Source: Cellulomonas composti | Lineage (GTDB): Bacteria; Actinomycetota; Actinomycetes; Actinomycetales; Cellulomonadaceae | NCBI RefSeq assembly: GCF_007990245.1 | Contig: NZ_BJWG01000001.1 | Location: 434,001 to 498,000 of the forward strand | Reading direction: 5' to 3' | DNA: 64,000 nt | Shown: one piece after another, positions 29,504 to 38,941 of the stretch | Numbering within the stretch: the stretch's first letter is position 1 | How the letters are laid out: each line of letters opens with the position of its first letter | Notes under the pieces: generated by a model | The model's database searches: none | Told to the model about the DNA's origin: nothing | The model's input: only the letters and a program-made list of their open reading frames with translations | Program-made: the position numbers and the translations under genes

Positions 29504-29686
29504 CGCCTTCGCACCGCCCACCGCGGCGTGACCTGCGGTTCGGTCGGTGTACACGCGCATCCATGTGACCTGACGCACACGTGCCCTTGGTCCTACGAAC
29601 TCACCCCTGCGTACCGAAACGATCAGTTCTGCGACCCGCTGACGGATCGCCCGGCACAGCCGGACCACCGCCCCGAAGGACTCTCG

Positions 29687-30241
29687 ATGTCGACCTCCGC
29701 GACCGGCTCCAGCAACGGTCTCGTCCGTCTGCTCGCCCTCATCACCATCATCTTCGGCGGCGTGTTCATCGTCGCCGGGGCCGCCACCTGGATCGCCGTC
29801 TCGGTGAACCTCAAGGCGGAGAACATCACCGTCTCCGACGACGCCGAGGCGTTCGCCGGTCAGACCGTCGACACGCCGTGGGAGGCGTGGTCGCAGGCGG
29901 CCATCATCAACCACCACGCCCTCGCAGCCTCGGGCGGCCTGACCTACGCCGAGATCGGCGCCGAGATGACCGAGCTCAAGGCCGACCTCGCCGCACAGGG
30001 CCTGTCCGACGAGGAGATCGCCGCCAACGAGGACCTCATCGCGCTGCAGAACACCCGCACCACGGTCATGAACGGCTCGTTCCTGCGGGCCTCGCTGTTT
30101 ACGTCGGTCATCGCCTTCGGCGTGGCCCTGCTCGTGGTCGGCCTGGGTGCGGTCGTCACCGTCATCGGTGTCGCGCTGCGCAAGCTCGCGCCCGCTGTCC
30201 AGGTCGAGGCCGCCGCGCCGGCGACGCCTGCGACCGCCTGA
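29687..30241 (+). CDS. Two-helix membrane protein of unknown function
   Basis: A 184-residue protein with two membrane segments: LLALITIIFGGVFIVAGAAT (about 13-32) and LFTSVIAFGVALLVVGLGAV (about 138-157). Between them lies a 100-residue, mostly acidic and Ala-rich domain (ENITVSDDAEAF to RTTVMNGSF), predicted outside the membrane. The C-terminus is Ala/Pro-rich. The domain with AGQTVDTPWEAWSQAAIINHH is also seen in small actinobacterial aromatic ring-opening dioxygenase-annotated membrane proteins (recalled, uncertain). The start ATG 29687 has GAAGGA upstream. A strong terminator follows. Confidence 0.7.
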   Translation: MSTSATGSSNGLVRLLALITIIFGGVFIVAGAATWIAVSVNLKAENITVSDDAEAFAGQTVDTPWEAWSQAAIINHHALAASGGLTYAEIGAEMTELKADLAAQGLSDEEIAANEDLIALQNTRTTVMNGSFLRASLFTSVIAFGVALLVVGLGAVVTVIGVALRKLAPAVQVEAAAPATPATA

Positions 30242-30278
30242 CGGACGTCCCAGGACGCGCGGCCCCTGCCGCGCACCG

Positions 30279-30312
30279 AAGGCCCTCGCTCTCCCCCCGG
30301 AGCGAGGGCCTT
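30279..30312 (+). terminator. Intrinsic terminator after the membrane protein gene
   Basis: AAGGCCCTCGCT and AGCGAGGGCCTT form a perfect 12-bp stem around a 10-base loop, 38 bases after the stop codon. The arms end in A and T pairs, typical of bidirectional actinobacterial terminators. Confidence 0.85.
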
Positions 30313-30320
30313 CGCATGGG

Positions 30321-30349
30321 TTGACGCATGTGGCTAATGCAGTTAGCTT
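30321..30349 (+). promoter_or_regulatory. Promoter of the alpha/beta hydrolase-tetR operon with embedded inverted repeat
   Basis: TTGACG (30321-30326), a 17-base spacer and TAGCTT (30344-30349) make a consensus-like sigma-A promoter; seven bases later comes GTG 30357, so the mRNA should be leaderless. The perfect inverted repeat GCTAA-N5-TTAGC (30333-30347) covers the spacer and -10. Since a TetR gene is second in the operon, this is probably its autoregulatory operator. Confidence 0.7.
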
Positions 30350-30356
30350 TCTGTTC

Positions 30357-31220
30357 GTGACGACCACCGTGCACCACCTCGACCGCGACGAGGGCCGCAT
30401 CGCGTACACCCTCGACGGACCCGACGACGCACCGCTCGTCGTCCTGCTTCCCGGCATGGGCGACACGCGCAGCACCTGGCGCGAGCTCACCGGCCCCCTG
30501 CTCGCCGAGGGCTACCGCGTCGCGGTCGCCGACCTGCGCGGCCAGGGCGACTCGGACCTGACGTTCCGTACCTTCGGCGACGTCGCGACCGCGCAGGACG
30601 CGATCGCGCTCGTCGAGCACCTCGGCGGGCCGGCCGTGCTCGTCGGGCACTCGATGAGCGCCGGTGCGGCCGCGTGGGCCGCCGCGGAGCGTCCCGACCT
30701 CGTCGCCGGCCTCGCCCTGTCCGGACCGTTCCTGCGCGACCCGTCGGGCAACCGAGGCGGCGGGGCTGCCCGCATCGCGTTCCAGGCGGTCTTCGTACCG
30801 CCGTGGGGCGCGTTCGCGTGGACGTCGTACTACCGCTCGCCGCTGCACCGCGGCGCGCAGCAGCCGTGGCTCGACGAGCACGTCGCGGAGCTGCGTGCGA
30901 GCTACCGCTCGCGCGCGCGGCTGCGGCAGCTGCGTCGCCTCGCGGGCCAGCTCACGCACGCGGTCGTGGAGGCGCGCCTCGCCGAGGTCGACGCGCCCAC
31001 GATCGCGTTCGTCGGAGCGCTCGACCCGGACTTCCCCGACCCGCGGGCGGAGGCCACCTGGATCCGCTCCGCGCTGGACGCGCAGGTCGTCCTGGTCGAC
31101 GACGCCGCGCACTACCCGCACGCGCAGCGCGCCGACGTCGTGGTGCCCGAGGTGCTCGGCTTCCTCGCGGGGCTGCCGCGCGAGGTCGGGGGCTGGGCGC
31201 CCGCGCAGGCCCGTGCCTAG
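30357..31220 (+). CDS. Alpha/beta hydrolase
   Basis: A 287-residue alpha/beta hydrolase-fold enzyme. The nucleophile serine is in VGHSMSAGA (about residue 102), the oxyanion region is VVLLPGMGDTRSTW, and the late strand AFVGALDPDFPDPR with the following DDAAHYPHAQ supplies acid and histidine. It resembles esterases and peroxidases of the epoxide hydrolase-like group; the substrate is unknown. The start is GTG 30357, directly at the predicted transcription start. It shares an 8-base overlap with the TetR gene, which implies that its substrate or product relates to the regulator's ligand. Confidence 0.82.
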   Translation: MTTTVHHLDRDEGRIAYTLDGPDDAPLVVLLPGMGDTRSTWRELTGPLLAEGYRVAVADLRGQGDSDLTFRTFGDVATAQDAIALVEHLGGPAVLVGHSMSAGAAAWAAAERPDLVAGLALSGPFLRDPSGNRGGGAARIAFQAVFVPPWGAFAWTSYYRSPLHRGAQQPWLDEHVAELRASYRSRARLRQLRRLAGQLTHAVVEARLAEVDAPTIAFVGALDPDFPDPRAEATWIRSALDAQVVLVDDAAHYPHAQRADVVVPEVLGFLAGLPREVGGWAPAQARA

Positions 31221-31806
31221 GGCGGGGCTGAGCCCACAGCTCGTCGCCGACCTGGCGCTCGCGGTCGTCGACGAGCACGGACCGGATGCGCTCACGCTCG
31301 CGGCCGTCGCCCAGCGGGCCGGCGTCGCGGTGCCGAGCCTCTACAAGCACGTCGCCGGGCTGCCTGCGCTGCGTGCGGCCGTCGCGCTGCACTGCGTGGA
31401 CGAGCTCGCCGACGTGATGGCCGGTGCGCTCGACGGCAGGTCGTCGAGCGAGGCCCTCGTGGCGCTCGCGCACGCACTACGTCGTCACGCGCTCGCGCAC
31501 CCGGGCCGCTACGCCGCTGCGCAGTCCGACTGGGTGCGCGAACCGTCCGCCGAGCTGCTGGTCGCGGGCGCCCGCGCCGTCGGGGTCGCGCGTGCGGCGG
31601 TCGCGGCGCTCGGCGTCCCGCCGGACCGGCAGGTCGACGCCGTGCGGGCCGTCCGCGCGACGCTGCACGGCTTCGTCTCGCTCGAGCTGGCCGGCGGGTT
31701 CGGGATGCCCGACGACGTCGACGTGAGCTTCGACTTCCTCGTCGCCGGGCTGGTCGAGGCCCTGGTGGCTGCCGGGGCGGGCACGGCACGGCCCGTCGTC
31801 GGCTGA
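31213..31806 (+). CDS. TetR/AcrR-family transcriptional regulator
   Basis: A 197-residue repressor. The N-terminal helix-turn-helix is complete (LALAVVDEHGPDALTLAAVAQ then RAGVAVPSLYKHVAGLPAL), with the SLYKHV recognition helix typical of the family. The C-terminal part (about 80-190) matches the WHG-type ligand-binding domain: AVRATLHGFVSLELAGGFGMPDDVD. The start GTG 31213 lies inside the 3' end of the hydrolase gene. It probably represses its own operon through GCTAA-N5-TTAGC at 30333-30347 (inference). It ends four bases before the end of the convergent serpin gene. Confidence 0.85.
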   Translation: MPRAGLSPQLVADLALAVVDEHGPDALTLAAVAQRAGVAVPSLYKHVAGLPALRAAVALHCVDELADVMAGALDGRSSSEALVALAHALRRHALAHPGRYAAAQSDWVREPSAELLVAGARAVGVARAAVAALGVPPDRQVDAVRAVRATLHGFVSLELAGGFGMPDDVDVSFDFLVAGLVEALVAAGAGTARPVVG

Positions 31807-31810
31807 GCGG

Positions 31811-33079
31811 TCAGCCGCGCGGGTCGCGGACCGCGGCGAGGAAGACCGGCCAGCCCGTCTCGCCGTCCTGCACCGCGAGCAGGAACGGACGGTCGACGTC
31901 GACCTCGAGGTCGACGAGCGGCGCCGCCGAGCCTGCATCGCCCAGCTCCGTCACGGCCGCTGCCCGCGTGCCCTCCTCGTCGACGAGGAGCACGGCCTGC
32001 TGAGTCGCCTGCGCGAGGGTGACGGGCGAACCGTCGGCCAGCACACCCGTGCGGGCCTGGCTCCCCACACCCAGCTCGTCGAGCACGCCGGCGAGGTTGG
32101 TCGTCGTGCGCAGCGCGAGCTTCGGCAGCGCCAGCCGGACGACCACCGGCGCCGCGTCGTCGAGCGCGGCCGACAACGCGGAGAGCACCTGCGGGTCCGC
32201 GCCCGCGGGATCCGTCGCCAGGTCCGAGCCGTCCGGCGGCAGGTACACGTCGGCGTGCAGGTCGTCGGCGTACGGGAGCCGCACGGCGACCCAGCCGTCG
32301 CGCTGCACGGCGGGAACGGTCAGCAGCGCGTGCATCGTCGGGACGTCCGCGCCGGCGCCCCCGCCGATCGCGAACGGCGCGTTCGACGTGCCCGCCTCCG
32401 CGAAGGGCTGCTGCCACGCCGCGGCGAACGCGACGACGTCCTGCAGCACCGTCACGAGGCTCTCGTCGGGCACGATCGCCGACCTGTCGACGAGACCGCC
32501 CGTCTCCAGCGCGACCCACGCGTCGAGCGCCGCCTTGCCGTCCGACGAGGCCAGGTCGGTGACGAGCACGCCGGCACCGAACGCCCGCCAGAGCCGGTCG
32601 AGGTAGGGCTGCGCGATCCGCGCGTCGTCGTCGACGACCACGCGCTGGCGGGTGTGGACCATCGGCGTGGTCGGTGGGTGCTCCGCCGCCACGAGCGCGG
32701 GGTCGCCGTCATAGCGCGCCAGTGCGGCGAGCAGCGCGTCGACGGCATCGGTCCGTTCCTGCCCGCTCGCGCCGAGCGCGGCGTCGAACGGCGCCGTCTC
32801 ACCGTCCACCGCGCCCTCGGCCAGCATGGCCAGCGCCGAGACGAGGCTGGACGGCGACACCACCGCCCCCGCGTCGTCGTCGACGGCCTGCAGCGTCTCG
32901 ACGCCGAGCGCCCACGACGCCGCCACCACGTCGTCGAGCGCACCGGCGTCCGCGACCGCGACCCGCGCGCGCTCCCCCGTGCCCGTCTTCTCCTGCGCCG
33001 CCTGCACCGTGCCGCCGCACCCTGCCAGCGCCAGCACGCCCAGGACCGCCCCCGCCCGCAGCATCCTCATACCGACCAT
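31811..33079 (-). CDS. Serpin-family lipoprotein (first of a tandem pair)
   Basis: A 422-residue protease inhibitor of the serpin fold, anchored outside the membrane: the lipobox is LALAGC with lipidation at C21. Serpin signatures are the early VVSPSSLVSALAMLAEGA (helix B region), the hinge of the reactive loop EEGTRAAAVT and the late VDRPFLLAVQD (strand 5B). The hinge has small residues as required for insertion, so it may be inhibitory. The loop between hinge and DRPF, LGDAGSAAPLVDLEVDV, is three residues longer than in alpha-1-antitrypsin and offers small residues (Ala, Gly, Ser) around the expected P1. Possible targets are elastase- or subtilisin-like proteases (inference). The start is ATG 33079 or 33070. 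Confidence 0.85.
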   Translation of the reverse strand: MVGMRMLRAGAVLGVLALAGCGGTVQAAQEKTGTGERARVAVADAGALDDVVAASWALGVETLQAVDDDAGAVVSPSSLVSALAMLAEGAVDGETAPFDAALGASGQERTDAVDALLAALARYDGDPALVAAEHPPTTPMVHTRQRVVVDDDARIAQPYLDRLWRAFGAGVLVTDLASSDGKAALDAWVALETGGLVDRSAIVPDESLVTVLQDVVAFAAAWQQPFAEAGTSNAPFAIGGGAGADVPTMHALLTVPAVQRDGWVAVRLPYADDLHADVYLPPDGSDLATDPAGADPQVLSALSAALDDAAPVVVRLALPKLALRTTTNLAGVLDELGVGSQARTGVLADGSPVTLAQATQQAVLLVDEEGTRAAAVTELGDAGSAAPLVDLEVDVDRPFLLAVQDGETGWPVFLAAVRDPRG

Positions 33080-33122
33080 GTGTGCTCATCCGCCGGATCC
33101 CTGCAGGCGGACGGGACCGGCG

Positions 33123-34391
33123 TCAGCCTGCGCGCGGGTCGAGCACCTCGGCCAGGAAGACCGGCCAGCCGGTGGTGGTGTCGCGCACGACCATGAGGAA
33201 CGGCCGGTCGAGCACGACCTGGTTCGGCGGTGGCATCCGCAACGACTCGGTGACGCCGACCGAGGTCACCGCGGCGGCGCGCGTGCCCTCCTCGTCGACC
33301 TGCAGCACCGCCTGCTGGACCGCCTGCACGGCGGAGCCCTCCACGACTCCGGTGAGGTCGGCGCCGACGATCCCGAGGCCCGCGAGCAGGGTCATGAGGT
33401 CGGTGGTCGACTCGAGGTCGATCGTCGGGAGCCGGACCAGCACGCGATCGGCGGCTGCGTCGTCGAGCGCGGTCGACAGGCCCGCGAGCGTCGTCGGCTC
33501 GGCGGCCGACGGGTCGTCCGCCGCGGCGCTGCCCTCGGGCGGCAGGTACAGGTCGGCGACGAGGTCGTCCCGGTACGGCAGCCGGACCGCCTGCCAGCCG
33601 TCGGCGGAGACCGCCGCCGTGTCGAACTCCCCCTCCATCGTCGGGACCAGGACGCGTTCGCCGACCACCGTGAACGGCTGGTCACCGGACAGGGCGACGT
33701 CGAACGGCGTCTTCCACGCGGCCGCGAGCACGACCGCGTCCTGCAGCACCGCGACCAGGTTCGGGTCCGGCGTGATCGGGCTCGTCGGCACGAGGCCGCC
33801 CGTGTGGGTCCGGGCGAACTCGTCGAGCGCGTCGCTGCGCGTCGCGAGGTCGTCGACGACGACTCCCGCGCCGTAGCCCGCCGCGAGCCGGTCGAGGAAC
33901 GCCCGCTGCGGCGTCGCGTCGTCGTCGACGACGATCTGCTGGGCGGTGTGCAGCATCGGGACGACGGGCAGCTTGTCGGCGGCCACCAGCGCCGGGTCGC
34001 CCTCGTAGCGTGCAAGCGCGGCCAGCAGTGCGTTGACGGCGTCGGTGCGCTCGTCGCCCACGGCGCCCAGCGCGGCGTCGAACGGCGCGTGCCCGTCGCC
34101 CGCGCCCTCGCCGAGCATCGCGAGCGCGGTGAGCAGGCTCGACGGCGAGACGACCGTCCCGTCGTCGTCCTCGCCCTCACGCAGCGCCTCGACCCCGAGC
34201 GCCCATGTCGCGGCGACCACGTCGTCCAGCGCGTCCGCGTCGTCGAGCCGGACCGTCACCCGCGTGACGTCGGCGCGGGCTGTTGCGCTCGGCGGCGCGG
34301 TGGGTGAGGCGGCACAGCCGCCCAGGACTGCCGTGCCGCCCACGACCGCTCCGGCCACGACCGCACCCGTCATCCGCACTGCTCCGCGCAT
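33123..34391 (-). CDS. Serpin-family lipoprotein (second of a tandem pair)
   Basis: A 422-residue paralogue of the neighbouring serpin, separated from it by 43 bases. Lipobox AVLGGC gives lipidated C26. The helix B motif VVSPSSLLTALAMLGEG, hinge EEGTRAAAVT and VLDRPFLMVV are conserved. The reactive loop differs from its neighbour: SVGVTESLRMPPPNQVV, with Leu, Arg or Met at the expected P1, suggesting chymotrypsin- or trypsin-like targets (inference). The pair clearly arose by duplication followed by loop divergence. It is the upstream gene of the two on the minus strand and follows the acnA terminator. Confidence 0.85.
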   Translation of the reverse strand: MRGAVRMTGAVVAGAVVGGTAVLGGCAASPTAPPSATARADVTRVTVRLDDADALDDVVAATWALGVEALREGEDDDGTVVSPSSLLTALAMLGEGAGDGHAPFDAALGAVGDERTDAVNALLAALARYEGDPALVAADKLPVVPMLHTAQQIVVDDDATPQRAFLDRLAAGYGAGVVVDDLATRSDALDEFARTHTGGLVPTSPITPDPNLVAVLQDAVVLAAAWKTPFDVALSGDQPFTVVGERVLVPTMEGEFDTAAVSADGWQAVRLPYRDDLVADLYLPPEGSAAADDPSAAEPTTLAGLSTALDDAAADRVLVRLPTIDLESTTDLMTLLAGLGIVGADLTGVVEGSAVQAVQQAVLQVDEEGTRAAAVTSVGVTESLRMPPPNQVVLDRPFLMVVRDTTTGWPVFLAEVLDPRAG

Positions 34392-34404
34392 GCCCTGACT
34401 GTGT

Positions 34405-34442
34405 CGCGACCCCCCGCGATCTTGCGTGCGCAGGGGGTCGCG
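34405..34442 (-). terminator. Terminator hairpin after acnA
   Basis: CGCGACCCCC (34405-34414) pairs with GGGGGTCGCG (34433-34442) in a 10-bp stem, starting five bases beyond the acnA stop on the minus strand. The 18-base loop contains further GC complementarity. It separates acnA from the serpin genes. Confidence 0.65.
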
Positions 34443-34447
34443 GCCGA

Positions 34448-37195
<2,748 letters not shown>

Positions 37196-37286
37196 TGGCG
37201 CTCCTCCACGTGCGGCGAGTCGGCCAGGATCTGGGGGTATCCCGGCTCGCGGGGCGTCCGCCCAGCGTAGCCGCTGCGGACGCGAT

Positions 37287-37304
37287 TATCTCGACGTCAA
37301 GATA
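37287..37304. promoter_or_regulatory. 18-bp palindromic operator candidate upstream of acnA
   Basis: TATCTCGACGTCAAGATA is a palindrome with a single mismatched pair around a GACGTC core. It lies about 92-109 bases before the acnA start and covers the -35 position of the TACGCT hexamer (37264-37269, minus strand). The pattern resembles MarR- or TetR-type operators; the regulator is not in the window. Confidence 0.6.
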
Positions 37305-37370
37305 CATGGTTCGGGGCGCCGGCGCGACCGCGGCCCGCCGGGCGAGCGCGCTCCGACGGGCCACAGTGGT

Positions 37371-37428
37371 CGCTCAGCGCTTGCGCAGTGCTCGCGCTGC
37401 GCTCGCGCTGCGCTCACTCGGTGCTCGC
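37371..37428. repeat. Short degenerate GC repeats
   Basis: Low-complexity DNA made of imperfect TGCGCTCGCGC-like units of about 11 bases (for example TGCTCGCGC, TGCGCTCGCGC, TGCGCTCAC, TCGGTGCTCGC), directly after the stop of the small minus-strand gene at 37429. Confidence 0.55.
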
Positions 37429-37587
37429 TCAGTGCTCGTCGCGCTTGACGGCCTCCTCGGCCTTGCGCTCGGCCTCGACGGCCCGCCGGTGCGCGCGCGC
37501 GTCGTACTCGGGAGTTCCCTGCTTGTAGAGCTCCTGGGTGGCCGTGCGCCGGGCCTCGGCCAGCCTGTGCTCGTCGTGCTCGCTCAT
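37429..37587 (-). CDS. Small charged hypothetical protein (52 aa)
   Basis: A 52-residue, highly hydrophilic helical protein: it starts MSEHDEHRLAEARR, has a TPEYDARAH centre and ends in KAEEAVKRDEH. Evidence for reality is an AGAGGGG ribosome site 10 bases upstream of ATG 37587, strong third-position GC and a codon composition like the neighbours. No domain is recognised. It lies alone between acnA and the RNA methyltransferase. Similar short Lys/Glu/Ala-rich proteins are widespread and unassigned in Micrococcales (recalled). Confidence 0.6.
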   Translation of the reverse strand: MSEHDEHRLAEARRTATQELYKQGTPEYDARAHRRAVEAERKAEEAVKRDEH

Positions 37588-37696
37588 CGCTGCGTCCCCT
37601 CTCGTCGTCCGCGGGCCGTGCCCGCAGTGTCCACGCTAGGCCGCGGCGACCGCGCGCACCATCGCAGCCCGGACCGGACGTCGGCCCCCGACGCGG

Positions 37697-38941
37697 TCAC
37701 CGGGTGAGGACCGCGACCGCCTCGACGTGGTGCGTCATCGGGAACAGGTCGTACCCGACGACGGACTCGAGGCCGTAGCCCTCCTCGGCGAGCAGCCCGA
37801 CGTCGCGCGCGAGCGCGGCCGGGTCGCACGCGACGTAGACGATGCGCTCGGGCCGCAGCGCGGCTGTCGCGGCGACGACCTTGCGACCGGCGCCCGCCCG
37901 CGGCGGGTCGAGCACGACGACGTCGGCGTGCACGACGTCGGAGGCCGCGTCGCGCTCCCCGGTCAGCACGCGCGTCACGTCGCCCGCGTGCAGCTCGACG
38001 TTGGTGCGGTCGTGCAGGTTGCGGCGCGCGTCGCGCACCGCACGCTCGTCGCCCTCGACCGACACGACCTCGCCCGAGGGCCCGACGGCATCGGCGAGCG
38101 GCGCCGCGAACAGGCCTGCACCCGAGTACAGGTCGAGCACGGTCGAGCCGACCACATCGCCGACACCGGCGAGGACCGCACCGACCAGCACCTCCGGCGC
38201 CGCGCGGTGCACCTGCCAGAACCCGCTCGCGGCCACGCGGAACGGGTAGATCGTCCCGCCGACCTGCACGCGCTCGCGCACCGTCGTACGTGCGTTGGCG
38301 CGCAGGTCGGGCCGGCGGTGCCGCAGGTCGAACGGCTCGCCCTCGACGAGCACGATCGGCTGGTCCCCGCCCGCGGGCGCGACGACCTCGATGCGGACCC
38401 CCGCCGGGAACGTCCGACCGAACAGGTCGAGCTCGGCGATCGCCGGCACCGCGAGCGGCATCTCGTCGAGTGCGACGACGTCGTGCGACCGGTGCCGGCG
38501 CATGCCCGCACGCCCGGACCCGTCGGCCACCAGCTCGATGCGCGTGCGCCACTCGAGCCCGCCGCGCTCGTCGTCGCCGGGTGCGGCGAGCACCTCCACG
38601 GGGACGTCGAGACGCGCGAGCCGCTGCAGCTGCTCGCGAAGCACCGCGGCCTTCCAGGCGCGCTGCGCGGGCAACGCGACGTGCGCGAGCTCGCCGCCGC
38701 CCACGCCGCCGGGACCCGCGGCCGGCCAGGCCGACGGCACCCGGTCGGGGGACGCCTCCAGCACCTCGACGGCGTCCGCACGCCAGAACTTCGCCTCGGG
38801 CGCGGCCTCCGTCAGGCGCGCGCGCACCCGCTCGCCCGGCAGCGTGTGCCGCACGAAGACGACCCGCCCGTCGTACCGGGCGACGCAGTGCCCACCGTGG
38901 GCGACCGGTCCGATCTCGAGCTCGATGTCAGCCACGCGCAT
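37697..38941 (-). CDS. TrmA/RumA-family RNA (uracil-C5) methyltransferase
   Basis: A 414-residue SAM-dependent RNA methyltransferase. Residues 1-60 form a TRAM-type RNA-binding domain (ELEIGPVAHGGHCVARYDGRV). The SAM motif is VLDLYSGAGLFAAPLADAVG (about 265-285), the substrate motif VVLDPPRAGAG, and the catalytic cysteine lies in YVACDPAALARDV, followed by the general base in HHVEAVAVL. The usual iron-sulfur cysteines of RumA in the N-terminal half are not evident. The target base is unknown. It overlaps the KimA-like gene by 14 bases, and this adjacency is conserved in mycobacteria (Rv2689c-Rv2690c). Confidence 0.86.
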   Translation of the reverse strand: MRVADIELEIGPVAHGGHCVARYDGRVVFVRHTLPGERVRARLTEAAPEAKFWRADAVEVLEASPDRVPSAWPAAGPGGVGGGELAHVALPAQRAWKAAVLREQLQRLARLDVPVEVLAAPGDDERGGLEWRTRIELVADGSGRAGMRRHRSHDVVALDEMPLAVPAIAELDLFGRTFPAGVRIEVVAPAGGDQPIVLVEGEPFDLRHRRPDLRANARTTVRERVQVGGTIYPFRVAASGFWQVHRAAPEVLVGAVLAGVGDVVGSTVLDLYSGAGLFAAPLADAVGPSGEVVSVEGDERAVRDARRNLHDRTNVELHAGDVTRVLTGERDAASDVVHADVVVLDPPRAGAGRKVVAATAALRPERIVYVACDPAALARDVGLLAEEGYGLESVVGYDLFPMTHHVEAVAVLTR

